DNA of 64,000 nt from NCBI RefSeq assembly GCF_018449515.1, contig NZ_JAAVUQ010000030.1, positions 27,344 to 91,343 of the forward strand. The letters run 5' to 3'. The notes beneath the pieces are model-generated. The model was not told the origin of the DNA, ran no database searches, and saw only the letters and a program-made list of their open reading frames with translations. This DNA comes from Caballeronia sp. dw_19. Its GTDB lineage: Bacteria > Pseudomonadota > Gammaproteobacteria > Burkholderiales > Burkholderiaceae. Below, piece after piece: positions 16,336 to 25,568 of the stretch (positions within the stretch are counted from its first letter, which is position 1; every line of letters begins with the position of its first letter). The position numbers were made by a program, and so were the translations under genes.

Positions 16336-17853
16336 TCAGGCCTCATCCGCAGCCGCGAGCCCCGCTCTCGTCTGCACGCGCCATGCACGTGAACCGCCAA
16401 GGAAGTCGACCCAGCCAAGCGCCGCGCCCGTATGGCGCAGCAACTGGAACGTGAACGGCTCGACAATCGCCGTCACGACCGCCATCCACAGGCTCGACCC
16501 GGCGGTGTCGCCCGTCCAGCGCCGGTACAAATGCACGGTCCACAAATGAAAGGCGAAATCGATAAGAATCTTCCCCCCGATCACGCTGAAAATAGGCAAG
16601 ACAATAGCGCCGCGCCGATCCACGATAAACCCCAACAGCAGCGCAAACGCCGTCAAGCCGTAGATAGGCTGCACGGTATCGAAGGCCTTCACAGGCAACA
16701 TCAGCAAACCGAGGGTGCCGTAACGCCGGTTGCCGGTCATATCGCGATTCCAGTATTGCGTCTGCAAAAAGCCCGCGAACCAGCGCCGGCGTTGTCGCAT
16801 GAAACCACTGAACGAACTCGGCGCGTCCGTGATGGCGTGCGCGTTGCCCACTACCCGCACATCCCAGTCCAGACCGTGATCGACGGAATGACGGCGCAGC
16901 CGGTGAATCAGTTCGTAATCCTCCACCAGGCATTGCGGATCGAAACCACCGACGGCCAGCAGCGCATCGCGGCGAAATGAAGCGAACGCGCCCGAGATCA
17001 GCAACAGGCTATCGGCGCGCATCCACGCAAAACGCGCGATGAAATTGCGGATGTATTCGTAAGTCTGGAACCACTGGAAAAAGCGCCCGCTGATCGTTTT
17101 GCTGCACACCGGAACCAGGATGCCCGCCGCGGCAACCAGGTTCGGCCGCGACGCAAACGCACTGCGCATGGCCAGGACGGCGTCATCGGCGAGACGGGTA
17201 TCGGCATCGACGGTCATGACGATCGGCGTACTGATCTTTTCGATTGCCGCATTCAGCGCACGCGCCTTGCCGCCATGTGCCACGCGTAGCCAGAAGAGCG
17301 TCGGATGCACCGTCGATGCCGCGCTCAATTCTCCCTCCGCCGGCGAGACAAGGCCAAAACGTTGCGTGAGAAGCTCGGCGGTGGCGTCGGAAGAACCATC
17401 GTCGGCAATCACGATTTGCGCCGCGCTATGCGTTTGCCCGAGCAATTTCGCGAGTGTGTTGGGCAGCACGGCCGCCTCGTTATGCGACGCCACGATCACG
17501 CCGAGCTTCGGCAAACCGCGTTCGCGCTGCTTGCGATCAAGCGGCTTGCGCGGCCTGACAAGCGTCCACGATTTCGCCGCGACGAACATCAGCAGCAAGG
17601 TGTCGTAGACCACGTAGGCAATGCCCGTCGACCATGCCACCACGCCGTGCAGGAAAAACGCGCGGGCGAACAGCACGAGCCACAGCACGACCACGCCGCC
17701 GTGAATCAGCACGCTCGCGAGCGTCACGGGGCGAGGCGCCAAGCGCGGCGAAGCCTGCGCGAGCGCCTCTTCCAGAGAGGGTTTCACCACCAGATCCGGT
17801 TGGGGCGGGGTCTTTTTTGTTCGCATGGGTACGGCGTGAAGTTTCACATCCAT
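16336..17853 (-). CDS. Membrane family 2 glycosyltransferase
   Basis: 505-residue processive-type GT2 enzyme of the inner membrane. Two N-terminal helices (about 46-92) precede the catalytic domain with DDGSSD (151-156), DADT (216-219), catalytic ED (311-312) and RQRRRW (353-358, the Q/RxxRW acceptor motif). Three or four helices follow at the C-terminus. The layout matches BcsA/PgaC/NodC-like beta-glycan synthases, but no cellulose or PNAG partner genes are near. The ATG at 17853 overlaps the stop of the cytochrome b561 gene (TGATG), so translation is coupled. An ATG at 17826 is an alternative. Confidence 0.85.
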   Translation of the reverse strand: MDVKLHAVPMRTKKTPPQPDLVVKPSLEEALAQASPRLAPRPVTLASVLIHGGVVVLWLVLFARAFFLHGVVAWSTGIAYVVYDTLLLMFVAAKSWTLVRPRKPLDRKQRERGLPKLGVIVASHNEAAVLPNTLAKLLGQTHSAAQIVIADDGSSDATAELLTQRFGLVSPAEGELSAASTVHPTLFWLRVAHGGKARALNAAIEKISTPIVMTVDADTRLADDAVLAMRSAFASRPNLVAAAGILVPVCSKTISGRFFQWFQTYEYIRNFIARFAWMRADSLLLISGAFASFRRDALLAVGGFDPQCLVEDYELIHRLRRHSVDHGLDWDVRVVGNAHAITDAPSSFSGFMRQRRRWFAGFLQTQYWNRDMTGNRRYGTLGLLMLPVKAFDTVQPIYGLTAFALLLGFIVDRRGAIVLPIFSVIGGKILIDFAFHLWTVHLYRRWTGDTAGSSLWMAVVTAIVEPFTFQLLRHTGAALGWVDFLGGSRAWRVQTRAGLAAADEA

Positions 17854-18455
17854 CACGGCACCATCCGCGAGATCACCGACTTCTTGTCGATCCACTGATG
17901 TTTGAGCGCGCCGCCCACGTGCATCGCCAAAAGGGCGTACAGCGCGTAACCCAGCCACGTATGCAATGCGCCGAAACGATCGTGCAACGATTCCTTCAGG
18001 ACCGGATCGAGATGCATCACGAAACCCACGCGCGGCCACGGAACCAGGCCGAAGAGATGCATTGGATGCGTGGCGGCGTCTTTCCACGCCGAGTCGTGCA
18101 GCCAGCCGGACAACGGCAACCCGATCATCAACAGATAGAGCACAAAGTGTGCGATGTGCGCGGCCATGTGTTCCCACTTAGGAAACGCCTTCGGCAATGG
18201 CGGCGGCCGATGCGAAACGCGCCACAAGATCCGTAGCAGCACCAGCCCGAGAACGGTGATGCCGATGGACTTGTGGGTATCGACGACCGGACGCACCCAC
18301 GAATCGGGGAACGATTCCGCCGTCAGCCCCAGCACGACGTTGCAGATAATCAACAACGCGATGAGCCAGTGCAGGACCATCGCGGTGCGCGTGTAGCGCA
18401 GCGGCATCTCGGTCTGGGGCGGGTCTGACACCACGTTGGCAGCTTGCGTGGACAT
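17853..18455 (-). CDS. Cytochrome b561 family protein
   Basis: 200-residue inner-membrane di-heme cytochrome of the bacterial CybB type. Four hydrophobic helices carry histidines suited to heme b: LRYTRTAMVLHWLIALLI, VDTHKSIGITVLGLVLLR, AAHIAHFVLYLLMIGLPLSGW and LHTWLGYALYALLAMHVG. Proteins of this family oxidise ubiquinol, for example with superoxide as acceptor. It is the first gene of a two-gene unit whose second gene, a glycosyltransferase, starts within its stop codon. Confidence 0.88.
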   Translation of the reverse strand: MSTQAANVVSDPPQTEMPLRYTRTAMVLHWLIALLIICNVVLGLTAESFPDSWVRPVVDTHKSIGITVLGLVLLRILWRVSHRPPPLPKAFPKWEHMAAHIAHFVLYLLMIGLPLSGWLHDSAWKDAATHPMHLFGLVPWPRVGFVMHLDPVLKESLHDRFGALHTWLGYALYALLAMHVGGALKHQWIDKKSVISRMVP

Positions 18456-18636
18456 TGAAACTCCGTGCGGAAAATGAGGATCGGCTGGATGGTTCTTTCT
18501 GCAAACTGTCGCGGCGGATTGGTCTATTCAAGCCAAGCGCGAATGTTTGCAGACGACACGATCCAAACGCACCGTGGCGTCGCTTTATTCCATCGATTCT
18601 GCGGGAAAACGCGAAGTTGCGTTTGTAGCAGGTTTG

Positions 18637-19605
18637 TCAGTCAAGGCGTTGAAAGGGTTCGGCGGGTTCGGCGCCCTTCGCTCCCGGCGACACAAACGCC
18701 AGCACCGCCTGCGCGAATCGCAACGCGGCCGGATTCGCGGCGTCGCGGCGCGTGACAAGGTGGAGCGGCGCGGAGAACGCTTCGTCGCCGGCAACAGCGC
18801 AATACACCACGGTTTCCTGCTGGTATCGCTGCATGGATGCCGGCACGAGCGTGATACCGCCGCCCGCCGCCACCAGGTTGATGGCGCTCAGCATGCGCGG
18901 CACTTCGCTCACCACTTCTGGCTTGAAACCCGCCGCCTCGCAGGCGCGGATGAAGTCCGCGTACATGCCCGGTGCGCCCGGCCGCCGCACGAAAATAAAC
19001 GACTCGCCGGCAAGCGCCTTCAGCGGCACACGCGGCTGTTTGCCCGGGCGCACGCCTTTCCCTTTCGCTGGCAGCAGCGCATGCCCGACCGGCAGCACGA
19101 GCACCATGCGCTCCTCGTGCAGCAGGTCAAAGCGCAACTCCGCGGGCGTCTCGATCGGCTTGCGCAGGATGCCGGCATCGACGCGTCCATTCACCATCCG
19201 TTCGATGATGTCAGCCGCATTGATCTCGTTCAGGTCGATGGCAATGTCCGGATGCGTCGCGCGAAAACGGCGGATCGCGGCGGTGGCCAGCGGGTGGAAC
19301 GCCGCCGAACTCGTCAGCGCGATCCGCACGGAACCGAGCTGGCCGTTCGCCACCCGCCGCGCATTGACCACGCCTTGATCGAGCGTGTCGAGCACGGCGC
19401 GGGCATCGACGACAAAAGCCGCACCCGCCGACGTCAGTTCCACCCCGCGCGGCAATCGCGTAAAAAGCGCAAAACCCAGTTCGCGTTCAAGCTCCTGAAT
19501 CTGCTGCGACAAAGGCGGCTGCTGAATATGCAGCCGCGCCGCCGCCCGCGTGAACTGGCGCTCCTCGGCGACGGTAAGGAAGTACCGCAGATGACGCAGT
19601 TCCAT
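18637..19605 (-). CDS. LysR-family transcriptional regulator
   Basis: 322-residue LTTR. The N-terminal winged helix starts MELRHLRYFLTVAEERQFTRAAARLHI-QQPPLSQQI, followed by a linker helix and a periplasmic-binding-protein-like effector domain (from about GSVRIALTSSAAF). It is divergent from the MHS transporter gene 118 nt away and most likely activates it in response to a substrate of that pathway. Effector identity cannot be read from sequence. Confidence 0.93.
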   Translation of the reverse strand: MELRHLRYFLTVAEERQFTRAAARLHIQQPPLSQQIQELERELGFALFTRLPRGVELTSAGAAFVVDARAVLDTLDQGVVNARRVANGQLGSVRIALTSSAAFHPLATAAIRRFRATHPDIAIDLNEINAADIIERMVNGRVDAGILRKPIETPAELRFDLLHEERMVLVLPVGHALLPAKGKGVRPGKQPRVPLKALAGESFIFVRRPGAPGMYADFIRACEAAGFKPEVVSEVPRMLSAINLVAAGGGITLVPASMQRYQQETVVYCAVAGDEAFSAPLHLVTRRDAANPAALRFAQAVLAFVSPGAKGAEPAEPFQRLD

Positions 19606-19631
19606 CGAGAGGCCTCACATACGTGACAGAT

Positions 19632-19644
19632 ATGGCAATGCCAT
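19632..19644 (+). promoter_or_regulatory. Candidate LysR binding site
   Basis: ATGGC-AAT-GCCAT is an inverted repeat in the 118-nt region between the divergent lysR and transporter genes, flanked by two ATAT(G) strings. LTTR sites are short dyads at such positions, so this is the most likely recognition site. Confidence 0.4.
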
Positions 19645-19723
19645 CCGATATGTATTTTACATTTGCCACTGCGTTTCGTACTCTTCGATTCAAATACACA
19701 TAAATGCACAGATCCGGAGACAT

Positions 19724-21076
19724 ATGGAAACCACCTTCCCATCCAACGCGGCCGATCATCCGCCCGCTTCATTGGCATCGCTCAGCAAGTCGCAGATTCG
19801 CCGCGCCGTGCTGGCTTCGGTCATTGGCAATGGGTTGGAATGGTTCGATTTCCTGATCTACGGCTACTTCGCGAAGATCATCGCGCATGTGTTTTTCCCA
19901 GTCGGTAATACCGCGCTTTCCACAACGCTGACGCTCGGCACGTTTGCGGTTGGATTTATCGTGCGGCCGCTCGGCGGGATCGTGATTGGGGCCTATGCGG
20001 ATCGCGTCGGGCGCCGCAAGACTCTTTCCATGCTCATCCTGATGATGGCCGCCAGCACCTTGTTGATGGGCCTGACGCCCGGCTATTCGACCATCGGAGT
20101 CGCCGCGCCCTTGCTAGTACTGCTTGCACGCGTCATGCAGGGTTTGTCGGTGGGCGGCGAGTTCGCCACGGCCGCCGCGATGCTCACGGAATACGCGCCG
20201 CGCGGCAAGAAAATGTACTTCGGCAGCTTCCAGATGACATCGCAGGCGGTGGCGCTGGTGCTTTCCTCGGCGTTTGGTTATTTCCTGACATCGAATCTGG
20301 ACCGGGCATCGCTCGAATCATGGGGCTGGCGCGTGCCGTTCCTGGTCGGCGCGCTGGTCGGGCCGGTGGGGTTTTATATCCGGCACAAAGTCGCGGAGTC
20401 GCCCGAGTTCGTGGAGTTGCGAGAACGGCTCGGCCATGCGCCGCGGCAGACCATTCGCAGCTTTTTCCGGCAACGCGGTGACGCGTCGTTGTGCGCGATG
20501 GGCGTGATCATCGTCGGGACCGCAACGAATTATCTGTGGCACACGTTCATGCCGCTCTATGTCGAGCGTCAGTTGCACTTGCCGCTCAAGAATGCGTTGT
20601 TCGGCACGGCGGTGTCGGGGCTGGTTTCCATAGTGGGTTATCCGCTCGCGGGGAAACTCGCGGACCGGATCGGCGCGTACCGGCTGTTCTTTCCGGTGAC
20701 TATCGTGTGGGTGGTGATCGCGTATCCGCTGTTTGCATGGGTACTCGCGTCCCCCACGCCGGGCCGTGTTTTCGCCGCTCAAATGGTCGCGACCGTGGTG
20801 CTGAGCCTGATGTCCGGACCGCATCCCGGCATGCTCACGCAGTTGTTCCCCACTGCCACGCGCTCTACCGGCGTCGCGCTCTCGTACAACATCGCGGTGA
20901 CGCTGTTCGGCGGCCTCGCGCCGCTGACCGTCTCCACGCTGATCACCGTGACCGGATCGAATATCGTGCCGGCGTATTACCTGATCTTCGCGGGCTTCGT
21001 GTCGCTCGCGCTGGTCGGGCTGACACGTTCCGGGCAACGTCTGCGCCGCGATCCCGATGCCCTCCCGCTGGATTGA
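19724..21076 (+). CDS. MHS-family (MFS) metabolite:H+ symporter
   Basis: 450-residue 12-helix transporter of the metabolite:H+ symporter branch that includes citrate, shikimate and alpha-ketoglutarate permeases. Signatures are VIGNGLEWFDFLIYGYFA in helix 1, motif A GAYADRVGRRKTL between helices 2 and 3, and RVMQGLSVGGEFATAAAML. The C-terminal half has SGPHPGMLTQLFPTATRSTGVALSYN. The substrate is probably an organic acid. LysR is divergent and a hydrolase gene follows with a 1-nt gap, pointing to uptake and use of one compound. Confidence 0.9.
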   Translation: METTFPSNAADHPPASLASLSKSQIRRAVLASVIGNGLEWFDFLIYGYFAKIIAHVFFPVGNTALSTTLTLGTFAVGFIVRPLGGIVIGAYADRVGRRKTLSMLILMMAASTLLMGLTPGYSTIGVAAPLLVLLARVMQGLSVGGEFATAAAMLTEYAPRGKKMYFGSFQMTSQAVALVLSSAFGYFLTSNLDRASLESWGWRVPFLVGALVGPVGFYIRHKVAESPEFVELRERLGHAPRQTIRSFFRQRGDASLCAMGVIIVGTATNYLWHTFMPLYVERQLHLPLKNALFGTAVSGLVSIVGYPLAGKLADRIGAYRLFFPVTIVWVVIAYPLFAWVLASPTPGRVFAAQMVATVVLSLMSGPHPGMLTQLFPTATRSTGVALSYNIAVTLFGGLAPLTVSTLITVTGSNIVPAYYLIFAGFVSLALVGLTRSGQRLRRDPDALPLD

Positions 21077-21077
21077 A

Positions 21078-22100
21078 ATGACTGCCGTGCTCCCCTCTTC
21101 CCCTAAAGCCCGCAATGAGCATCCGGTTGGTGCAGTCGGCAACGAACGGCTGCGCGTGGTTACGTCGCGCGGCGCGGGTACGGTGCCGTTTTATCGGTCG
21201 ATCGAAGAACGGGATGCTGCGAACGTTTCGCGAATCGTGATCCTGCTGCACGGCCGGTTGCGTGATGCCGACGCTTACTTGCTCTCAGCGCAACGTGCGT
21301 TGGCGGCGGCATCGACCGATCCCGCCCATACGTTACTGCTCGTACCGCAGTTCCTCGCCACCGAGGATATTGCCGCGCACGGCTTGTCCGCCGACACGCT
21401 GCATTGGGAATGGACCTCATGGATGGGCGGCGACGACGCGCTCGGCCCGGCGCCGCTCAGTTCCTTCGATGTCCTCGATGCATTCATCGCGCAATTCGCG
21501 GATCTTGCGCGTTATCCGGCTCTGCGCGAGGTGGTGATCGCCGGGCATTCGGGCGGCGCGCAGGTCGCGCACCGGTACGCGATCGTGGGCACGGGCTGCA
21601 ACGTGCCAGGCGTGCGGTGCCGGTATGTGATCGCGAATCCATCGTCGTATGTGTACTTCGACTCCGTGCGGCCCTACGCTGACGGCGTTCTGCGCCCCGC
21701 CGATACCACCGCGTGCCCCGGCGTGGATGACTGGAAGTACGGCGTGCGGCACCCGCCGCGTTACGCAAAGTCCGTGTCATTCGATACGTTCGAAACACGT
21801 TACGCGGCGAACGACGTTATCTATCTGCTCGGTCAGCAGGATTGCGACCCACACCACGACGCACTCGACCGTTCGTGTGCGGCACAAGCGCAAGGCCCCC
21901 ATCGGCTCGCGCGTGGACGTTCTTATTTTTCGTACCTCAAAGCCCGTCATCCAGGGCTTGGACATCGCTGCTGGGAAGTCGCCGGCGTAGGCCACAACGG
22001 CGCAGCGATGCTCGGTTCGCACGAAGGCGTGCGGGCGTTGTTCGACGCACAACGGCTCGCGAACGTGGCCGATTCATCGACGGCCGGCGCGACGGACTAG
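21078..22100 (+). CDS. Alpha/beta-hydrolase of unknown substrate
   Basis: 340-residue protein with RIVILLHGRLRDAD (oxyanion strand), nucleophile Ser158 in AGHSGGAQVAHRY, acid Asp255 or Asp257 in LLGQQDCDPH, and base His306 in GVGHNGAAML. Several cysteines (CNVPGVRC, ACPGVDDW, CDPHH) could form disulfides, but no signal peptide is evident. The ATG at 21078 lies 1 nt after the transporter stop; another in-frame ATG at 21057 would overlap the transporter by 20 nt. Context suggests it acts on a compound imported by the transporter or on a related ester. Confidence 0.75.
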   Translation: MTAVLPSSPKARNEHPVGAVGNERLRVVTSRGAGTVPFYRSIEERDAANVSRIVILLHGRLRDADAYLLSAQRALAAASTDPAHTLLLVPQFLATEDIAAHGLSADTLHWEWTSWMGGDDALGPAPLSSFDVLDAFIAQFADLARYPALREVVIAGHSGGAQVAHRYAIVGTGCNVPGVRCRYVIANPSSYVYFDSVRPYADGVLRPADTTACPGVDDWKYGVRHPPRYAKSVSFDTFETRYAANDVIYLLGQQDCDPHHDALDRSCAAQAQGPHRLARGRSYFSYLKARHPGLGHRCWEVAGVGHNGAAMLGSHEGVRALFDAQRLANVADSSTAGATD

Positions 22101-22203
22101 ACACCGCGCAATACATCACGACATTCAAGAACGTTGCTTCGGCGACGGGACTGCTGTCGTCCGGACGGTGCGTCGTTCGTTTCTTGATCGGTTTATCGGC
22201 AAG

Positions 22204-22245
22204 CGTTTGGTTGGCTCGTTTGGTTGGCTCGGTTGGTTCGTTTGT
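22204..22245 (+). repeat. Short tandem repeat CGTTTGGTTGGCT
   Basis: Two perfect 13-bp copies (22204-22216 and 22217-22229) are followed by degenerate units (CGGTTGGTT, CGTTTGT). It lies 40-80 nt upstream of the tannase-family gene, so copy number could alter its promoter or leader. Confidence 0.7.
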
Positions 22246-22283
22246 CCGATGCAAGCAGCAGTTAATAAACATACGGAGACAGC

Positions 22284-23957
22284 ATGATCAAAAACACCCT
22301 CGCCGCTTGCGGCGTATCCCTTGTCGTCGCTGCGCTGGCCGGTTGCGGCGGTTCATCGTCCAATAACGACAGTCCGCCCCCCGTGCCGCCTACGCCACCT
22401 ATTTCGTCCGCCGCGGCATGCTCTGCGCTCGGCGGGATCAAGATTGCGGCGACGTCGATAGGCGCGCCCAGCAACGGCGCAACGGTGGCGAGCGCGACAC
22501 TGGTCGCGGCGTCGAGTACGTCCGGCGAGTATTGCCAGGTGAACGGCACCATTGCCCCCGTCGATACAACCGCGCCGAACATCAATTTCGAAGTCAACTT
22601 GCCGACGGCATGGAACGAAAAGGCGCTGCAATATGGCGGCGGCGGTTTCGACGGCACGCTCATCACCGGCCTTGCCGCACTCGACATGGCGCCCGCAGGT
22701 TCGTCGACACCGCTCGCCCGCGGCTACGTGACCTTCGGCGACGACTCCGGTCACCAAAGCAAAAGCATCACCGACGGTGCGTTCGCCGCGAACGACGAAG
22801 CGCTCGCCAACTACGGCGGCCTCACCCTGAAAAAAACCCACGACGTCGCCATGCTATTGCTCAAGGCGCGTTACGGCGCGGCGCCCACGAAAACCTATTT
22901 CTTCGGCAGCTCGACCGGCGGTCGTGACGGCCTCACCGTGATCCAGCGATGGCCCGCCGACTATGACGGCATTGTCGTCAACCGGCCCGCCCTTAACTAC
23001 ACGGGTCTGCGTCTTTCCAACGTTGTGCTTGGCCGCGCGCTTTATCTGAATGGCGGCGCGGGCTGGCTCGACGTGAACAAGACCGTGCTGCTCGAGAACA
23101 CCGTGACTAAAGCCTGCGACACGCTCGACGGTGTAGCCGACGGCATCATCTCGAACGTCGCGGCCTGCAAGCTGCAAGCGCCCGCCGTGCTCGCCACCCT
23201 GCGCTGCCCGGCTGGCAAGGACACGGGAGACACCTGCCTCTCCGATGCCCAGATCGCAACCGTGAACACCATCGCCTCGCCATTGCTGCTGCCCTATCCG
23301 CTTGCGAACGGCGTCACGCAGTACGCCGGGTACAACATCCTCGCCGGCTCCGTGTTCGCGGGTCAGTACACCACGCGCAACTTCGGCACCTCACCCATAC
23401 CGGCCAATCCCGCCGGCAAGAACGACGCGAACCAGTGGGTCACGGGCGACCAGTGGGTGAAGTACTTCATCACGCGTATCCCGACGTTCAATTCGCTCAC
23501 CTTCGATCCGCTGAATCCCGGCGCGTATCAGGCGCAAGTCCAGCAAGTTTCAGCTGAAAGCGATGCCACCAACCCCGATCTCTCGGCGTTCATCGCGAAG
23601 GGTGGCAAAGCGATCATCACCCACGGTCTCGCCGATGAAATCGTCAGCACGGATTCGTCGGTGGACTACTACAACGCGCTGGTGCAGAAGTTCGGTCAGG
23701 CTTCCGTCGACAGTTTCGTGCGCTTCTATTTGATGCCAGGCGTTGGCCACGGCACCGGACCGTTCCTGCCGCAAGTCGATTCGCTTGGGGCGCTGGAACA
23801 ATGGGCGGAAAACGGCATCACGCCGGAAACGCTCACCGTCACGGACTCGACCGCTGCGACTGCCGGGCGCACGCGCCCCCTGTGCCGTTACCCGAACTGG
23901 CCGAAATACGCGGGCGGTAACGTCAATTCCGCCGCGAGTTTCGGTTGTAGCCAGTAA
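22284..23957 (+). CDS. Tannase/feruloyl esterase family lipoprotein
   Basis: 557-residue esterase of the tannase family (PF07519). The N-terminus is a lipoprotein signal with lipobox LAGC and lipidation at Cys21, followed by a Ser/Pro linker (SSSNNDSPPPVPPTPP). The triad is Ser210 in GSSTGGRDGL, Asp451 in HGLADEIVS and His489 in GVGHGTG. The lid region has CDTLDGVADGIISN and TCLSDAQIATVN, both family-typical. Most members have cysteines next to the catalytic Ser and His that form a disulfide; here they are Ser209 and Gly490, so the bridge is absent. The likely role is hydrolysis of aromatic (gallate, hydroxycinnamate) esters in the envelope. Confidence 0.88.
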   Translation: MIKNTLAACGVSLVVAALAGCGGSSSNNDSPPPVPPTPPISSAAACSALGGIKIAATSIGAPSNGATVASATLVAASSTSGEYCQVNGTIAPVDTTAPNINFEVNLPTAWNEKALQYGGGGFDGTLITGLAALDMAPAGSSTPLARGYVTFGDDSGHQSKSITDGAFAANDEALANYGGLTLKKTHDVAMLLLKARYGAAPTKTYFFGSSTGGRDGLTVIQRWPADYDGIVVNRPALNYTGLRLSNVVLGRALYLNGGAGWLDVNKTVLLENTVTKACDTLDGVADGIISNVAACKLQAPAVLATLRCPAGKDTGDTCLSDAQIATVNTIASPLLLPYPLANGVTQYAGYNILAGSVFAGQYTTRNFGTSPIPANPAGKNDANQWVTGDQWVKYFITRIPTFNSLTFDPLNPGAYQAQVQQVSAESDATNPDLSAFIAKGGKAIITHGLADEIVSTDSSVDYYNALVQKFGQASVDSFVRFYLMPGVGHGTGPFLPQVDSLGALEQWAENGITPETLTVTDSTAATAGRTRPLCRYPNWPKYAGGNVNSAASFGCSQ

Positions 23958-24072
23958 TCCACGAGGGAGGACGGGACGGGTCGAACTGTCGTCCGAAAGG
24001 CTTGTCGAGCAAGAGAAGCAATCGCTTTCTGCTCTGCTATAGTCTTTCCCATCCTCCCTTTCCAGATCGCGC

Positions 24073-25362
24073 GTGGACCACATTCCCTTATGGGCGCAAA
24101 TCTGCGCCATTTTCCTGCTGCTGTTTCTCTCCGCATTCTTCTCGATTTCCGAAACGTCGATGATGGCGCTCAATCGCCATCGGCTAAAACACCTCGCCAA
24201 CCAGGGTTCGCTGCGTGCTCGCGTCACGCAGGGCCTGCTTGCCAAGACCGATCAGCTGTTGAGCGTGATCCTGATCGGCAACAATCTGATCAACACGATC
24301 ATTCCGGTACTGACAACGTCCATCGCGCTGCGCACCTTTGGCCATAACAATGTGGTCTTGTCGGTGACGACCGGGGTTGTAGCGTTCCTCATCATTGTGT
24401 TTGCGGAGATTGCGCCGAAGATTGTAGGCGCGACGTATCCGGAAAAGGTTGCGCTCCCGGCCAGCCTCGTTTTGTCGCCTTTGATGCGCGTGGCGAGGCC
24501 GCTCGTCTGGTTCGTCAACCTGTTCGCGAACGGCGTGCTGAAAGTGCTGCACATCAACACGAAAGGTGGCCGGGACCAGCGGCTTTCCACGGAAGAACTG
24601 CGCACCATCGTGCTGGAATCGGGCAATTTCATGCCGACCAAGCACCGCAGCATCCTGCTGAACCTGTTCGACCTGGAGAACATCACGGTCGACGACGTGA
24701 TGATTCCGCGCCGCCGGATTGAAGCACTGGATTTCGATGCCCCCTTCGACACCATCCTGCATCAACTCGAGACCTGCTATCACAACAAGCTGGTGGTGTA
24801 TCAGGGCGACATCGATCGCGTGCTGGGGGTTCTGCACGTGAGAAAGACGCTCTCGGCACTGCATAACCAGGAATTCGAGCGCGAGACCTTGCGCGAACTG
24901 TTGGCCGAACCGTACTTCGTCCCGGCCGGCACGCCTGTGTTTCAGCAACTGCAATTCTTTCAGGAGAGCCGGCATCGAATTGCGATTGTGGTGAACGAAT
25001 ATGGCGAACTGCAGGGACTGGTGACGCCGGAAGACATCATTGAAGAATTGATTGGCGAGTTCACCACGACTATTCCACGCGGGGCCGGTTCGCGTGGCGG
25101 ATGGAACGAGGAAGGCGAATGCATTGTGGCGGGCAGCATGCCGTTGCGCGAGCTGAACCGCTGGCTGAAGCTGACGCTTCCCACCGACGGCCCGAAGACA
25201 CTCAACGGCCTGATCCTCGAAGCCCTGGAAGAGATTCCGGACGGCGACGTGAGCGTGCGTATTGCCGGCGTGCACTTCGAAGTAATGCGCAGCGACGACC
25301 AGGCAATACGCACGGTGAAGATATTCCGGCCGCAAGGCGTGGTGCTGAGGAAACAAGGGTAG
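24073..25362 (+). CDS. CNNM/CorC-type membrane protein (DUF21-CBS-CorC_HlyC)
   Basis: 429-residue protein. The DUF21 membrane domain (about 1-190) starts IPLWAQICAIFLLLFLSAFFSISETSMMAL-like and includes GNNLINTIIPVL and FAEIAPKIVGA. Two CBS domains follow (VDDVMIPRRRIEALD; YFVPAGTPVFQQL with ATP-site-like residues), then a CorC_HlyC domain from about RGGWNEEGE. The family is tied to Mg2+/Co2+ export or homeostasis; the 'hemolysin' label is historical. The start is GTG. A TATAGT -10 box lies at 24038-24043, without a clear -35. Confidence 0.9.
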   Translation: MDHIPLWAQICAIFLLLFLSAFFSISETSMMALNRHRLKHLANQGSLRARVTQGLLAKTDQLLSVILIGNNLINTIIPVLTTSIALRTFGHNNVVLSVTTGVVAFLIIVFAEIAPKIVGATYPEKVALPASLVLSPLMRVARPLVWFVNLFANGVLKVLHINTKGGRDQRLSTEELRTIVLESGNFMPTKHRSILLNLFDLENITVDDVMIPRRRIEALDFDAPFDTILHQLETCYHNKLVVYQGDIDRVLGVLHVRKTLSALHNQEFERETLRELLAEPYFVPAGTPVFQQLQFFQESRHRIAIVVNEYGELQGLVTPEDIIEELIGEFTTTIPRGAGSRGGWNEEGECIVAGSMPLRELNRWLKLTLPTDGPKTLNGLILEALEEIPDGDVSVRIAGVHFEVMRSDDQAIRTVKIFRPQGVVLRKQG

Positions 25363-25568
25363 CAACGAAGCTGGGTTCATGGGCGGGTCGGGTTTCGCGT
25401 TGGGCTTCTGGTTGCACCAGCTTGCGCCTTTTCCACCTCCGCGAATCGCCTGTCGGGCCGCGTTAGCCATTCGGTCGGCTTTTTCAGCAGCGCCAAGCGT
25501 TAGCCGTTCGGCCGAGTTGGAACGAGGCGCGTGGAAGGACATGATCGGGGCATTCCGTTCACCGAGCC

